From positions 18,594,698-18,658,697 of the forward strand of contig OZ037765.1 in the NCBI GenBank assembly GCA_964035545.1: 64,000 bases of DNA, read 5' to 3'. How positions within the stretch are numbered: position 1 is the first letter of the stretch; each line of letters starts with the position of its first letter. This stretch comes from Bugula neritina (Eukaryota; Bryozoa; Gymnolaemata; Cheilostomatida; Bugulidae). This document shows, piece by piece, positions 27,901 to 40,337 of this stretch. The notes under the pieces are model-generated. The model saw nothing but the letters and a program-made list of their open reading frames with translations, did no database searches and had not been told where the DNA came from. A program made the position numbers and the translations under genes.

Positions 27901-29730
27901 CATTGCATGTGTGTGGCGCTCATTTACCCACTTCATTCTATGAAGTATGTATACTGATAGACAGTGAGAAATTTGGGAGGAATTTTTTGCTTTTCATTTA
28001 GAGAGAATGCTAATTACATATATGTACTCAGTTAGTAATTAAATAGTATGCAAATTAAATCGCTCATTTCAAGTTATGTAATCATTCCTACTAGGAAACT
28101 CCTAAACAAGCGCAGTAGTATTCTACATTAATTTAAATGTTGCAACCAGATTGTTACAGAATGTAGCGAAATTAATGTATATTTAATTTTAAAATGTGTT
28201 TCTTCATATTACTTGTGTAATATCACCTTAAATTCTCAATTTTTTTCCTTTAGAATACTATATTTATGTTCCAGAGGCTGAAAAAAGTTCATTTATTTAA
28301 ATGAATAATCTAATCTCTTTCAGTTGCTTTGAATGTGTAGTGAAGAAACAAAACTGGTCTTGACTAATACAATTGACAATTCGGTTGTGATGTTAACTGT
28401 TGTCTGTATATTAGAGTGCAGTCATCAAAATACTCACAATGCTACCACCATATTATACGTAGTAATATGTTGGTAGTGTGGTGTTATGATCTCCCACGAT
28501 CCCTTATATAAATGTAATAGTAGCATACTGGCTTGTAAGTGCAGAGTCTAAGACTCGTTCTTGGTGGGGGCATTATTTTACAGCCTGTATCGAAGTAATA
28601 CAATGCATTTTTCTATGAGAATGATTTGCAGAAGAGATAACAATATTTTTAATAGGGCTTTTAAATTTTCCTGTACAGTAAATGTTAATAACTTTGTTAT
28701 TTATAATCCAACAGTTAGGCAGTTCTCAATAGCTTAGACCCTGGAACACATATCTAATAGAGAACTATCCATGAATATTTTGAATTTATATTGTCTAAAC
28801 TTAAAACAGAAAGCGGCTGTTTGGCCTGTAATGTTTTGTTTTGTATATGTTTGCATGGGTAATAATAAATTGACGAGACCGTTGGAATAATGTATCGTAA
28901 GGTTTATTATTGTAAAGTATAAACTATAAAGTGTTATACAGTTTGACAGCATAGAAAGAACTGGCTCTAATCATAACTATAAAGTATATATATATTGTAT
29001 ATAACATAGGAATGAATGACAAATATAGTACATAATATTTATAACATATCACTGTTTGGTATATGAATAACTCAGCAAGTAAACAACATTATAATACAGG
29101 ACCAGCCCTATCAGATATCATAAAAAGAAAGTCAATATTATAGTTAGGAGTTGTACTACTAAATTTAAAAATATTCTACCATAGTAATCACAGACTAACA
29201 TGAAAAAACTTAAACTAAAAAGCCCTTCAAGTGCTGCGCTGGTCATGGATATGCATATAAATGTAAACATGTTTAGCCTACAACTATGGAGGAATTTGAT
29301 TTAATGAGAATATTTAATATTAATTTTATGCTCGAATAAGGTTGCATAAGCAGTAATATGCAGAAAAAAATAAGTTGAAATCTGGGAAGATAATAGCATA
29401 ATTTATGAGCTGATTACCTACTAAAAACTCAACCTCAAGATCAACTGCCACTCAACACTGCCACGGTAATGGTGTACAATATTTTAGAACAGGTTGTTTT
29501 GGTATTCTAAAGTTATTGAGCGCATACTTCCTCTCTACAGCACTAAGGAATATTTTACTGCAATTTCTAGAACTTTACATTTTATATAGCTAAAATTTTT
29601 ATATATAAACAGTTTGTATAATATATTCATCATGTGCTAATTTAAAACTCTAATGAATACTTACATTTACATTATTAGTAGATTGTTCTACCAAACTGCC
29701 CGGATACAGATGCGTAAACAGCTGTCCCAT
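24943..29730 (-). CDS. Uncharacterised basic protein with possible N-myristoylation, 4 exons
   Basis: Exons 29730-29665, 26947-26738, 26558-26331 and 25146-24943 are all phase 0 and give 235 residues. The N terminus MGQLFTHLYPGSLVE has Gly2 and Thr6, compatible with an N-myristoylation signal if Met is removed. The middle is rich in Lys, Arg, Thr and Ser (e.g. KRQTWITNAIDPELLPKLQ, NLRRVTNRNSRKF). The C-terminal ~75 residues look better folded: DVCCIMRDMCEAVHQFEVAQ, then HDIELLGKELAHRLR and ILIYEDSSGQYFIRR. No TM segment or known motif was recognised. The first intron (2.7 kb) makes exon 1 the least certain part; exons 2-4 are firmer. At exon 2 two acceptors four bases apart (TTAGTTAG) compete; only the distal one, starting at 26947, keeps the frame with exon 1. 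Confidence 0.7.
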
Positions 29731-32700
29731 GATCACGTTGAAAATTCTCAATAATATAATAATCTTATTGAGGTATTAGTTCAACTGGCAAAAGTTATTC
29801 CACCATCAATGTAAGAAAATTGTTACAAAATATTTGTATGTAAGCATGGCTTCATCTTACAAATTCTTAGCAGTTAGATTAATGTTATGGTATATCTCAA
29901 GGTGAGAATAACATTACTTGAAATGTTACAATATAATTGTTACATATTCATTCTAAATGAATATGATACTATGTCGCCTTTTAAATCTAGACTAAGATTG
30001 GTGTACTGCTTATAACCTGGGTGAAAGCAAACAGGTTTTTTTGTGTTTATCCAAATTGGCTCACTTTTGTTGACATAAGATAACATAAAAAATGAAGTTG
30101 CATTTTGAAAATCCTTCTTTCTTAAGAATTTTCTCGTACTCTCACCCAAGTTAGCGTGAGAGTATATTCGCATACTATACCTACCATAAATTTGTATTGT
30201 ATGTAATTATAACAAACCATTAATTAATTGAGTCACAAATACCAGTGATTACTCAGCATTGTTCTATTTAAATGTGAAATATATTACTAAGTAGTAGATC
30301 AATCAATAAACGGACAATTATTTGCTTTGCATGCTGACTTTGGATAGTCAATAAAATTGCACAATAAGAATTCAGCTTAATGCTATTAGCCTATGATTGA
30401 ATGTTATTATTCTCCTGTAATAACTCATTTGATTCACACAGAGTACATGAATATTGTTTGAAAAATTACAGCATTCTAGCTGTGGTGCAGCAAGCTAATT
30501 GCACTAAAACATTTTGCCGGTCTCACTTTGAAATTTGCTTTACTGTCTTTCAGTTAAAATATATTATAACCGCCAGTTTATTTTGTTATTAATTCATATT
30601 TTTATAATACGTTGTCAAAATATGTCTGAAGGGAATAATTAATATTCATTATATTCCATGAATGGTTAATTATTATGCAGGTTCACTAAAAATATTATAA
30701 TACACATATGCATATCTTTAGCATATATGAGATGAGTATTCTGTAGGGATATATTTCGTTATATTCAGTTCTAGTTAAGTTGTTGATGCAATTTTAAATT
30801 AAAAAATTGGTTGCTAAAGGCACATCAAAAGTACTATATTATATGAGTTGATTATGATCTGTAACCCCACTATAGGTGATATGCATAATTGTAGATGAAT
30901 AGTTCTCATAATCTTATCAGTAAATGGCCTAATATTATTACACCAGTGGTAACCACCATTTAGATTAACTCCACTTTTCCAGAAACCAGATATGTTCTCT
31001 TAAGAATGTGATCTACAATCTGTTTCTATGGTGAAGAGATCATGGTGGAGTTGAAATTTAATCAACTGCTTTACTGAAATGTTTTTTTGTTCTTCAAAAG
31101 CTGTCAAAAAAGCTTATAATAAATAACTTTTTTGCCAATTTTGAGTAGAAGCAGATTTAATGTAATTTATTATCTTTATGATAATATTCTACAAACGTTG
31201 CCATAACATTGAACTTTTAGCTCATGTAATGCACATATAGATGTGTGGTGTATTATATTAGTCTCTGACATTTAGAATAATTTCCTAATTAAAACTGCCA
31301 GTTTTATTATTTGAAAACCAGGAAAAGAGTCTTTGGTGAAGATTGAGTTCTAGCTAATATATAACTATAACTTGAGTTCTTATAGTTGATGTAAAGCTTA
31401 GCTTGAGCTCTAGCTGATGGATAATTATAGCGTGAGAAGCTTGAGATTGTTGCATTGTCTACAAACTTAGGCTAACTAAACAGTAGCATCTCTGTACATG
31501 GATATCTGGCTGTTCTATGTACTTTCAATATACTTTTAGTAATTTCTTCCAGCTTCTAACCTTACAGATTGGGTTTTGAAATGAATGAATCACAAAATTA
31601 AATGCATATCATTACATTCTTGTTATCATGAATTTGCTGTGAAGCAAGTGCTGCCTGACAGCACTGAAACTGTCATGAATATTGAAGCTTCAAATTATGT
31701 TATTTAATGGAGGTGCCTTGATATGGGGAGAGAATATTCACCTTTTTGCTAAATACTAGGATGTTATGATGAAGACCTTTAAACACACTATAATTATTGT
31801 GACTCTGCTATGCAATTACTCAAGGTTTTGACAGGTAATGTACAAGTAATTGACCTCCTGAATTGCCCAAGTATTAAGTGAATAAATAATCAGTATGTTG
31901 GGGAGGTCATCTCACCCCCTTCCTCTTACAATAATTCAATCTTTTAAGTACTGTGGCTAACAATACAAAATCATGGTATATCTCTTTTTATCATAAAATT
32001 TAGTCTATAACATCTGCACACATTCAAATTTGAAATTCTCCCCAAGCTACACAATTTTGTATGCACAAGTTAATCTATACCGAATCAGGGATATTTGACA
32101 GAAGCTGTCAGCATCAAATATTTTTACAATACTTGTCAGCTATTGGATTTGATAATCTTCAAAAGTGAAAATATTCATCAGAAACAAAAGAGGTGCATAC
32201 CAATGCCATTGATTATATTTGTGTCTTCTGTATTTTTGCTGACTATTCACCCGCTGACAGTCACTCTGTCTCAACGAATACAAAGAGCTGACCTACACAT
32301 TATAAACAGCTTCAACAATAGGCTGACTTTAACTATTGTATTACAATATTACATAGGAAGAGCTCACCATACCTTCATTATTAGAAGGTGTAATAGTAAT
32401 AAGATAATATGAACAATTATTGGTTTCATTTTTACTGAAAGAATTGCTGCTATGTTGATTCTACCAGTATAATGTTATGAATTTTCACCTGCTGCAGCCT
32501 GTCAATCCCTACAATTAGGAAAGATAAATACCATATGTATATATCATGTTACCAATTGAGTTAAAAAGGAAAGAATTGCCAAAACCTCTTAGCTTTTAAA
32601 TCTCCATTTTACTATTTCAACGCATGACTCACCATAAAGCATTGGCTAACATTACTTTCAAGTCATGTAATGAGATACCACAGACAAGTGTAAGGTGGCA

Positions 32701-35700
32701 AGGTCATGAAAGGAATATTTGGCTATACTTTTCAGCTGCCCGGGCAGCCTGTGGCATGATTTCATCCTTGAGACTATCTTCATTTGTTTATACCCATAAA
32801 TTCCTAATCATTTTATTTCTTGGACATAAAATTGTAAATAAGATGGAAATGTCAATAAACAGTGTAATGATACATGCTTCTTATTTAATTAATGGCATCA
32901 ATCTCATTTTCCCACTGAACAGCTTCTTGATAACAGAGTTTGATATTTAAGAATATGCATAGTAACTGCGTGTCTTGTAGCTTTCCCAGCAATTAGAACT
33001 TACTACTAACCTACCCAGAAAAGGAGATAAAAATAGAACTTAATAAGACAAGGTCTAATGTCATTAATAACTAAATTATGCTAATCATTATATGATTATA
33101 AATTGCATTGTTGAATATGTCATTAAACTTTTCTTCTGTTAACACATTATGTATACAACCGCAATTGCTTCTCTTACACAATACTTCATCAGAATAAAGT
33201 ATTTCATTATGTAATTCATAAAAAATGCATAAAGGGAGATCTCTCAGAAGAATTCTGCTTTTTTATTAATTCATTAATTTTATAATTAATTTGCCTTTTG
33301 CTTGGTGTGGTTATCATGCAAAAAAAATTGTAAGCTCTAAAGTATTACTAGGGAATTGCTTTTTCAATTAAGCTGCTTCTTATAACTTATAATGACTTTG
33401 TGTTTTTCTAGTAGAAAAAAATTCACTTTTCATCTACATAGAAACTGAAATTTTAATGCTATTAAGAGGTGAAAACAAGGCACACAACATGCATACCTGC
33501 AGTAATTTGTATGTAATAAAGGGCTATTACGATAATTTTATTTTTACTGAAGCTGTAACAATGAGGTGATTAGCCAGGTTTAACTGGACCTCACTACTCT
33601 GTATTGTATTTGATCCAAATATCAATGTGTCTGCTTGTGGATTATCAATCCAATATTGTACTGAGTATTATGGGCAAAAAATATTATATGTGGGGATTAA
33701 GTGGCTTATAGCTGCTCACTAGTCTCCTTTTTCAAGTAAAAATAGTCATTTGTGAAGCTGATGAATGCGATAAGAGTTATAAGAAAAATTGAATTCCATG
33801 GCAGAAAAATGGGTCTCCACTGCCAACCTTATACTAGTACAATTCAGACATCCAGGTTTTCAGCGCTGATAGGCTAAAGCTTGAGGCCCACACATGTTGG
33901 CCAAAATAAAGCTCAAACATGCCGGCTGTACTAAAGTTGCTTAAATAGGCTAATAGTTATTGCTGCTGATCAATATGGCAGAACATTGAATTGTGATAAT
34001 TATTTGTTATAAATGGGTGAATACTGAGAATTCTCTTTATTCTAATCAGGTTGAAAGCTGTTGAAATCAAGTAGTTGCTAGAAATTACATAATAGTTTTA
34101 CACATTATTCATAATAATAAATCATATGTTTTGGAGTGCTTGCTTCCGATTATTTTATATTTTACAGAAAAACAGAACAATGTTATAATAAACTGCATCA
34201 GGATTATAATACATCATACAGATCACATAACTATGAGCCAGTTATGTTCAATATTCAACAATTAACCGGAAGTGGTTAAATGGTCGGATTTTGTGTTGAT
34301 GAAAGCTGCTATTTTATTTGTCTATGAATTGTTTCAAGCATAGATTTCCCAATTATTGATTATATTTTACTAAAGTGCTGCTTTCCGGATCTCTCATCTA
34401 CAATTTTTATTACATTTAAGTAGCTGCTTCCTGCTAGCAACTTCACAGCTGATTCGCTGTTCGAATGTTGCAGTAGTAAAAGTAACAACACTTGCTATTG
34501 GATATTCTACAAATGCCACTTATTCTACAGACTATAACAGTCAAGATAGATTCAGCCAAATAGATAACCCTTGCCTTTTCATATCACAACTTGAATGAAA
34601 ATGAGTCATTCCGAAGTAAAATTTGGAGATGAGTCACTTTCGAGTATCTTGGATTTTTAATGGAAATTAAACCTCGGTTCAAATGAGGTGCAAGACATTG
34701 AAAACTTTGCTCTAAATGTCTTTTATCTGAATATTGGGCCTTATTTACACATCCATGATGCTTGCAAATACTTTGTATTGCTTTGTTCTACAAATTGTCA
34801 ATGCTGGAAGTTTGTGATATTAATTTCGGTCCCTCTGCTGCAATAATCAAAATACTAATGAGACCATAGTGCAGGCTAAGTGAAACATAAGCTGTGGAGA
34901 TGTGCAGACAGTTACTTCTCATACATTAATCCTAATTCATTTCAAGGATATATATGATTGCACTGAGAGGGATATTTTTTGATAATGACTACATCTATCA
35001 TGGGACTTAATAATTTAAGGGTTTAAATCATTAATCAATAGGCACATTTAGCTCAAATTTCTTTCTAACAACATTAATTCATGAGTGTTTGAATAGATCA
35101 GTGCAGTATCAATTTCAGTGCTAGATATTAAACAGCTAGCCACTTCTCTAAGCAGAGTTCCTTTTCAGACCTACTCACCTATTGAATCAGAGTTTAAAAG
35201 TTTTTTTGAATTTAATCTTCTGGGATGTTTCACATTACATACCACTTTAAATGTATCTATTGTGAACCCTGAATAATAGCATAAAGGACTTTTCACAGTG
35301 AGTTGTAAATATAAAAACATTAGTCTTTAGTTAAGATCACTCATTAAGTCAAACAACATACTCAGTTGCTGGCCAACAGTCATCAAGGTTCACCTCATTA
35401 ATAAAGCTGTTTGAATGCCACCCACAAAGAAGTAATGCAAAATATCAGGTTCTCATATTTTAATGATATTAAAACAACAAATAGCACTGAGCAAAAATAC
35501 CATTAAGTAATACTAATTAAAATTCTATGGTAGTAAATCATGCACTTACGAAAATAATACTTGACTTAAAAGTTTGTATGATATATGATTAAAATTACAG
35601 CTTTACGTATATTAAATGTGGAATCAGCAAAAACAGTGATCTACAATAAAATCGAGAAAATTGATAAATAGTTTTACAAATCTACAAACAGAGAAAGATC

Positions 35701-35772
35701 TGTTTACCACAGAGATGTGATTGAGCTTTCACTAAATATAAATATTATGTGTGTGTATTTATGGACATAAAG
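29731..35772. other. Intergenic, AT-rich
   Basis: No exon with a conserved protein pattern and paired splice sites was found on either strand. A degenerate ~58-bp tandem duplication (TTGAGTTCTAGCTAATATATAA and relatives) lies at about 31343-31440. Open frames up to ~108 codons at 32095-32950 have compositions typical of chance frames in AT-rich DNA. The last few hundred bases belong to the 3' UTR of the LRR-Ig gene; a variant signal, ATTAAA on the minus strand, lies near 35458. Confidence 0.5.
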
Positions 35773-38700
35773 CTAAGTCAGTTGCGAGTGTCGGGGCTGC
35801 GAATTTAAAGTGTGGCAAGCTTGGCAGGGCGGAGAAAGTTGTGGTACTAGTGCCGCAGAGTTATGGTGCCCGAGTCTAACCAAGTCATCACCATCATCTA
35901 ACTGCGTTGACATGTAATGGTTTTCGTCGTACGCTTTATGGTATGGCTGATTCGGCTGACTAGGTAGAGGCCGGCTCTGGAGATTATGCATTGTGTGGAG
36001 GTGTGAATGCTGTGTACTCGATGGGTATACACCATCTGTTTTTATACTATTGCCACTGTACTCACTCTGAGGTGGTGTACTATATTGGGATGATGATTTT
36101 CTCTTCCTATAGACACACAAGTGGAGAACTAAGACGGTAACTACTAAAGTACCAGCAAAGGTGCCAAAGACAGCTATAATTATGTCAATAATTGTAAAAT
36201 ATTTTTTCTTGAAGACGTCTGTTTGTACATCTGCATCAGCTCCCTCGTTGTTAGGAATAATTATTTCCTTGGGAGTTGAGCTGGCTAGGTTTGCACAGGG
36301 CTGTTTAGTGTTCTGTAGAGCAAGGGGCCAGGAGAGGCTGACAGTAGTGGATGTGTTACCCCCTTCATTAGAAGCCACACATGTGTACGTGCCTTGTATT
36401 TGAGAGTCTGTAGGGAGAGCCTGTATTACTGCCTCAGTGACAGGATCTTCAGTGGCATCAGTGATCTCGAGGACACCGGTAGGGTGCTGCCATGTGACTC
36501 GAGGAGGGGGGTGGGCTCTGGAGATGCATCTGAGCACCCCCTTGTCCTCCTCAAACACTATTTCAGTGTTTAAACTTGGCTTATCGCAGAGGAAATCTAC
36601 AGCTGTTAGCCTATTGAAGAATTCGCCTGCTACTCTAACTGGACTGTTGCATCTGGGCTCCATCTGACTGCTGGAGTCTTCTTGCTGAAACTTGCTTTTG
36701 TTTCCATCATAGAATATCTTAAGCCATCTAGACTTGCAATCACAAATTAAAGGATTCTCTTGGATTCTAAGAGTATCTAAAGATAAGAAAATGTCTTCCA
36801 AATCAGTAGAAAAACGGCTAATTTTATTTCCGCTGATGTAAAGTTTCTTCAAGCCTCTTGAAACTATTGGAATCAAAAATGCTGATGAAATTTCAGTGAG
36901 CTGACAGTTTTTTAAATCAATGACATCTGTTGACATTTGCGTGAAGCCCATAGGAGGAAGTGCAATGTTAGGGTTATCTCCGAGGAACAGGTAGGTAAGA
37001 TGCAGTCCGGCAAAAGCACCAGGAGAAATGGCTCTCAAGTTGTTCAATGATAGGTCCAAGAGTTTCAGTTTTGTCAGATCTAGAAAAAACAAAAACAAAA
37101 GTTTGCACACATTCAGAGTATTATGCCATTACCAGCAATAGCAGTGTCGGCAAACATCTTTATCCAAAGATATCACATGGACATGTGTTAAGTTTGCTAA
37201 TGTTTGAAAATGTATATTCTTCTGGGACTTAATACACACAGTTTACAGACTACTATAACCTAAGCGTAATGTTTAATCAAATAAAATGATTATTTACTCC
37301 AAAGGAAATATATAACATTCCAAACAATCCCCTACCAAGCTGTGTTGACAGCAATATGATTGTAAAATTGCTTACTGGGCCAACATTCAAACTGTTGATC
37401 AGAACATTATACCCTGACAGCTTTATGTGCTAGTCAACAAGCAACTACCTACTAAATTTTTAAGATAATGACAATAAGTTATAAGAATTAATAGAAATTC
37501 AAGTGGTAGTCTGATAGAAGTGTTTTATGTCAATATGTTGGCAGTGATAAGAGCATGTTGAGAACAGACTGCAGATGGTAGATGGCTAGATTGGTCTAAT
37601 TTCAATTCATGTACCTTGATGTGTTGGTAAAATAAAGAAAGGATATTATTATATTATAGAGCTACTCAAGTGGCCTAGTCATTAGCCATTGTGTGCTTAA
37701 GTCCAGCTCGAGTGTGTTTCTAGTTCTGGGAGAGGTAATCAAAGTGTGTGAGTGTTAAAGCCAATTTAGATTAATTTACAGAGTAAATTATTCTTGTCCA
37801 CATATTATTGAGTTATTATGCCATGCAGATTGCTGAAGGAACAGAAATTAGATGCTTGTTTGATTAAAAATATTCAATTGCTATCATCTTTCCAATGACA
37901 AATAAACACAATATCCTTATACCAATTAGGTTTTATCAAGATATTGAGCTATTTGTCTTTTAGAAAAACAATGTGTGTATATGGCTTCACCATTTCTGAT
38001 ATTCATAATATCAGAAGTCAAATATATCCTGATTGAGTCTTCCATCATTTAGCATTGCAATTTCCTTTTAAAACACAATATTATTGCATTCTGAATTATT
38101 TGTTCTAGTAAAAAAGTCAACTCACATGATAAAAAGTATGCAGTTAGCAACTTAACTACCATGCTTCACTCTTTATCATCACTGACTTGAATAGTGATTA
38201 TGGAAATATTTATTGTTTTATCTTGTACATTATAGGTGACTATCATATTTATCCAGAGTTTACATGGAAGGTTCCAGCATGTCACCTGATAGACACTTTG
38301 ACACACATGTCGTAAATCTTGCAGCAGAGTGTCACTGACAGCTAGACTCAGTGTGACTTAGAAGCTCCTCTCCTCAATCATAAATTACGCATTAACTCCT
38401 TTGATTGATATGCTATTAACTAACCAAAAAATAATCTTCAATGCGAATTTTGATAGTAAAAAATAAATAACAAATTGCTAAACTTTGCATAATTCTCAAG
38501 TTTAATCAAGTTTATCTGCAGCCAAAAATGTCATTTAAACCATCTCTGTGTAATAGATAGGCTTTTCATGCTAGAGAAGATCCTTTGAGAATCAAATATC
38601 TGGTGCATTTGCTTGGACAAAGGGTTCAGCTACGCGTTTAATTTGATATTATTTCTACATAATTGAAAGTCATTTCATCCAAATTACCGATTAATTGACA

Positions 38701-40337
38701 CAGCCACAGAAAAAATCAATGCCCTGACTAGGGTGCGGGTTACTAACATTTCAGTGAACTAGGTCACAGAATTGGAAACAATAAGCAAGTCTAGAAAAAT
38801 AATAAAAATTCCCACAAAATAGCTTTCAGTAGACCATAATTATGTAATGATGCACCATTTGAGTAAACATGCAGGTAACTAAGTTACTGAAGCTGCCACA
38901 GTAATTTTGTTTAATGGTGTGAATAAGAAACCTTTGACTGAAAACAAACCAACTTTTTATTAAGATATTAGCTCGGCTTAACAAAAGCCAAACAATATTA
39001 AGGATATTCTGGTTTTTGAAAGTTTACCAGAGAACAAAGCTAAACAATGGTATTGTCACTTCCCCTACACCCCCTAGGCTCAAAATAGATTCAAAATCTT
39101 AGAGGTTAAACAACTTTTTCATTTTGGCAACACAAAGGTTATTTTACACCATACAGTTTCCAACTTAAAGCCTTTTGTGGTTTGGGCCATTAGATAAAAG
39201 TTGCAATATGAAAATTCTAGTTACTTCTTTTGTTGGTTCATATTAAATTTATGTTTAAGCTGACTTGCTCTAATCTCAGAGGTCTCTTTAACTCAAGATT
39301 ATACAAGTCTTTGTTACTCACAGAACCTAGTTAAGTAACTAATAGGTTTATATTGTAACTTTTTATAAAAGTCTTAAACTATTATGTTATACAATTAGAG
39401 AAAATTAGTTCTGCAGGAAATAAATAATTGTGTCGGATTGAATAACAGGTTTAAAAGATTTGTTTTAACACTAAATTACCATAATATGCTTATAGGCTTA
39501 ATTGAAGAAAATTTAAATATTATTAGGATAATAGGATTTATATGGGGAGGACCTGTGGACAGGATTCTAAGCCAATCTGACTGGTTACTGCTGGCCACAA
39601 AACTCTTAGTTTTACTTTGCAAAAAAGTAGGTGGGTTAATTTGGGTGGAAGAGTTTATATAATAAATACTATAATCAATAGAGGGAAATGATTTCTTGAT
39701 AACTTCTCTCACAAGTTGTGTTGAAAGTAAATTAACTGCTGGCCAGGTTTTCAATACCCTAGAATTTGAATAGATGTTAACCAGATAGGTGATTTGTGTA
39801 CATAGCAGATAACAGTGCTTGTACAGACACTGCATATTATATTAAGGTTTAAGTGATTTCAAAATAGTGTTAGACCAATTTAAAGATTTCTCAGTATATT
39901 GCAACGAGTCATTACTGGGAAAAACCAAATATGTATTGCTTTTCAGAATTTCTTTCATATTGTGTCATACTGGCAAAAACAGTTCCTAACATTTTTAAAG
40001 AGCAGAAATCTAAGTGATACACGAAAGCAATATACGACATACCTTTAAATGTATCAGGATTAACGAGTTCAATTCCACAGCCACTCAGGTTGATATCTGT
40101 TAGATTAGGTAGACTGGTGAAATTGGACCTCCTGAGAACGTTCATGGTAAATATATTATTATTAAGGTCCAGGAAGGAAACATCTGCGCTGGTATCTTCA
40201 GGTATTCTCTTCACAGAGTTAGGGTCACATCTGAGCTGCCCGGTGGGGCAGAAACAGCCGGTAGGGCAGCTGACTGTGGACAGGATATTAGATGTGAGGG
40301 TTAGGAGGATACAGAGAGAGAACTTAGCCTGTCTCAT
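35773..40337 (-). CDS. LRR-Ig single-pass receptor (Kekkon/LRIG/AMIGO-like architecture), 2 exons
   Basis: Exons 40337-40043 and 37079-35773 join in phase 1 to give 533 residues. A signal peptide (MRQAKFSLCILLTLTSNILS) is followed by a Cys-rich LRR N-cap (CPTGCFCPTGQLRC), about six leucine-rich repeats (e.g. LKLLDLSLNNLRAISPGAF) and an LRR C-cap (NPLICDCKSRWLK to DFLC, about 207-263). Next comes one Ig domain (Cys283, Trp295, Cys332 in YTCVASN), a TM segment at about 393-420 and a Tyr/Pro/Ser/His-rich cytoplasmic tail of ~113 residues. The tail holds YSTPPQSEYSG, YDENHYMSTQ and PLPSQP, candidate phosphotyrosine and SH3 sites. An upstream in-frame ATG at 40409 would add 24 residues and bury the signal peptide, so the Met at 40337 is preferred. 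Orthology to a named family cannot be fixed by eye. Confidence 0.92.
37660..37740 (+). mobile_element. Degraded tRNA-like SINE fragment in the LRR-Ig intron
   Basis: The plus strand reads AGTGGCCTAGTCATTAGCC, resembling an A box, then about 30 bases later TTCTAGTTCTGGGAG, a weak match to a B box. The tRNA-like spacing supports a tRNA-derived relic, but both boxes are mutated. Confidence 0.35.

Noticed and set aside
29940-30173. 77-codon minus-strand frame just upstream of the orphan gene
   Set aside because: No splice partner in phase, no family resemblance, and AT-rich chance frames of this size are common here.
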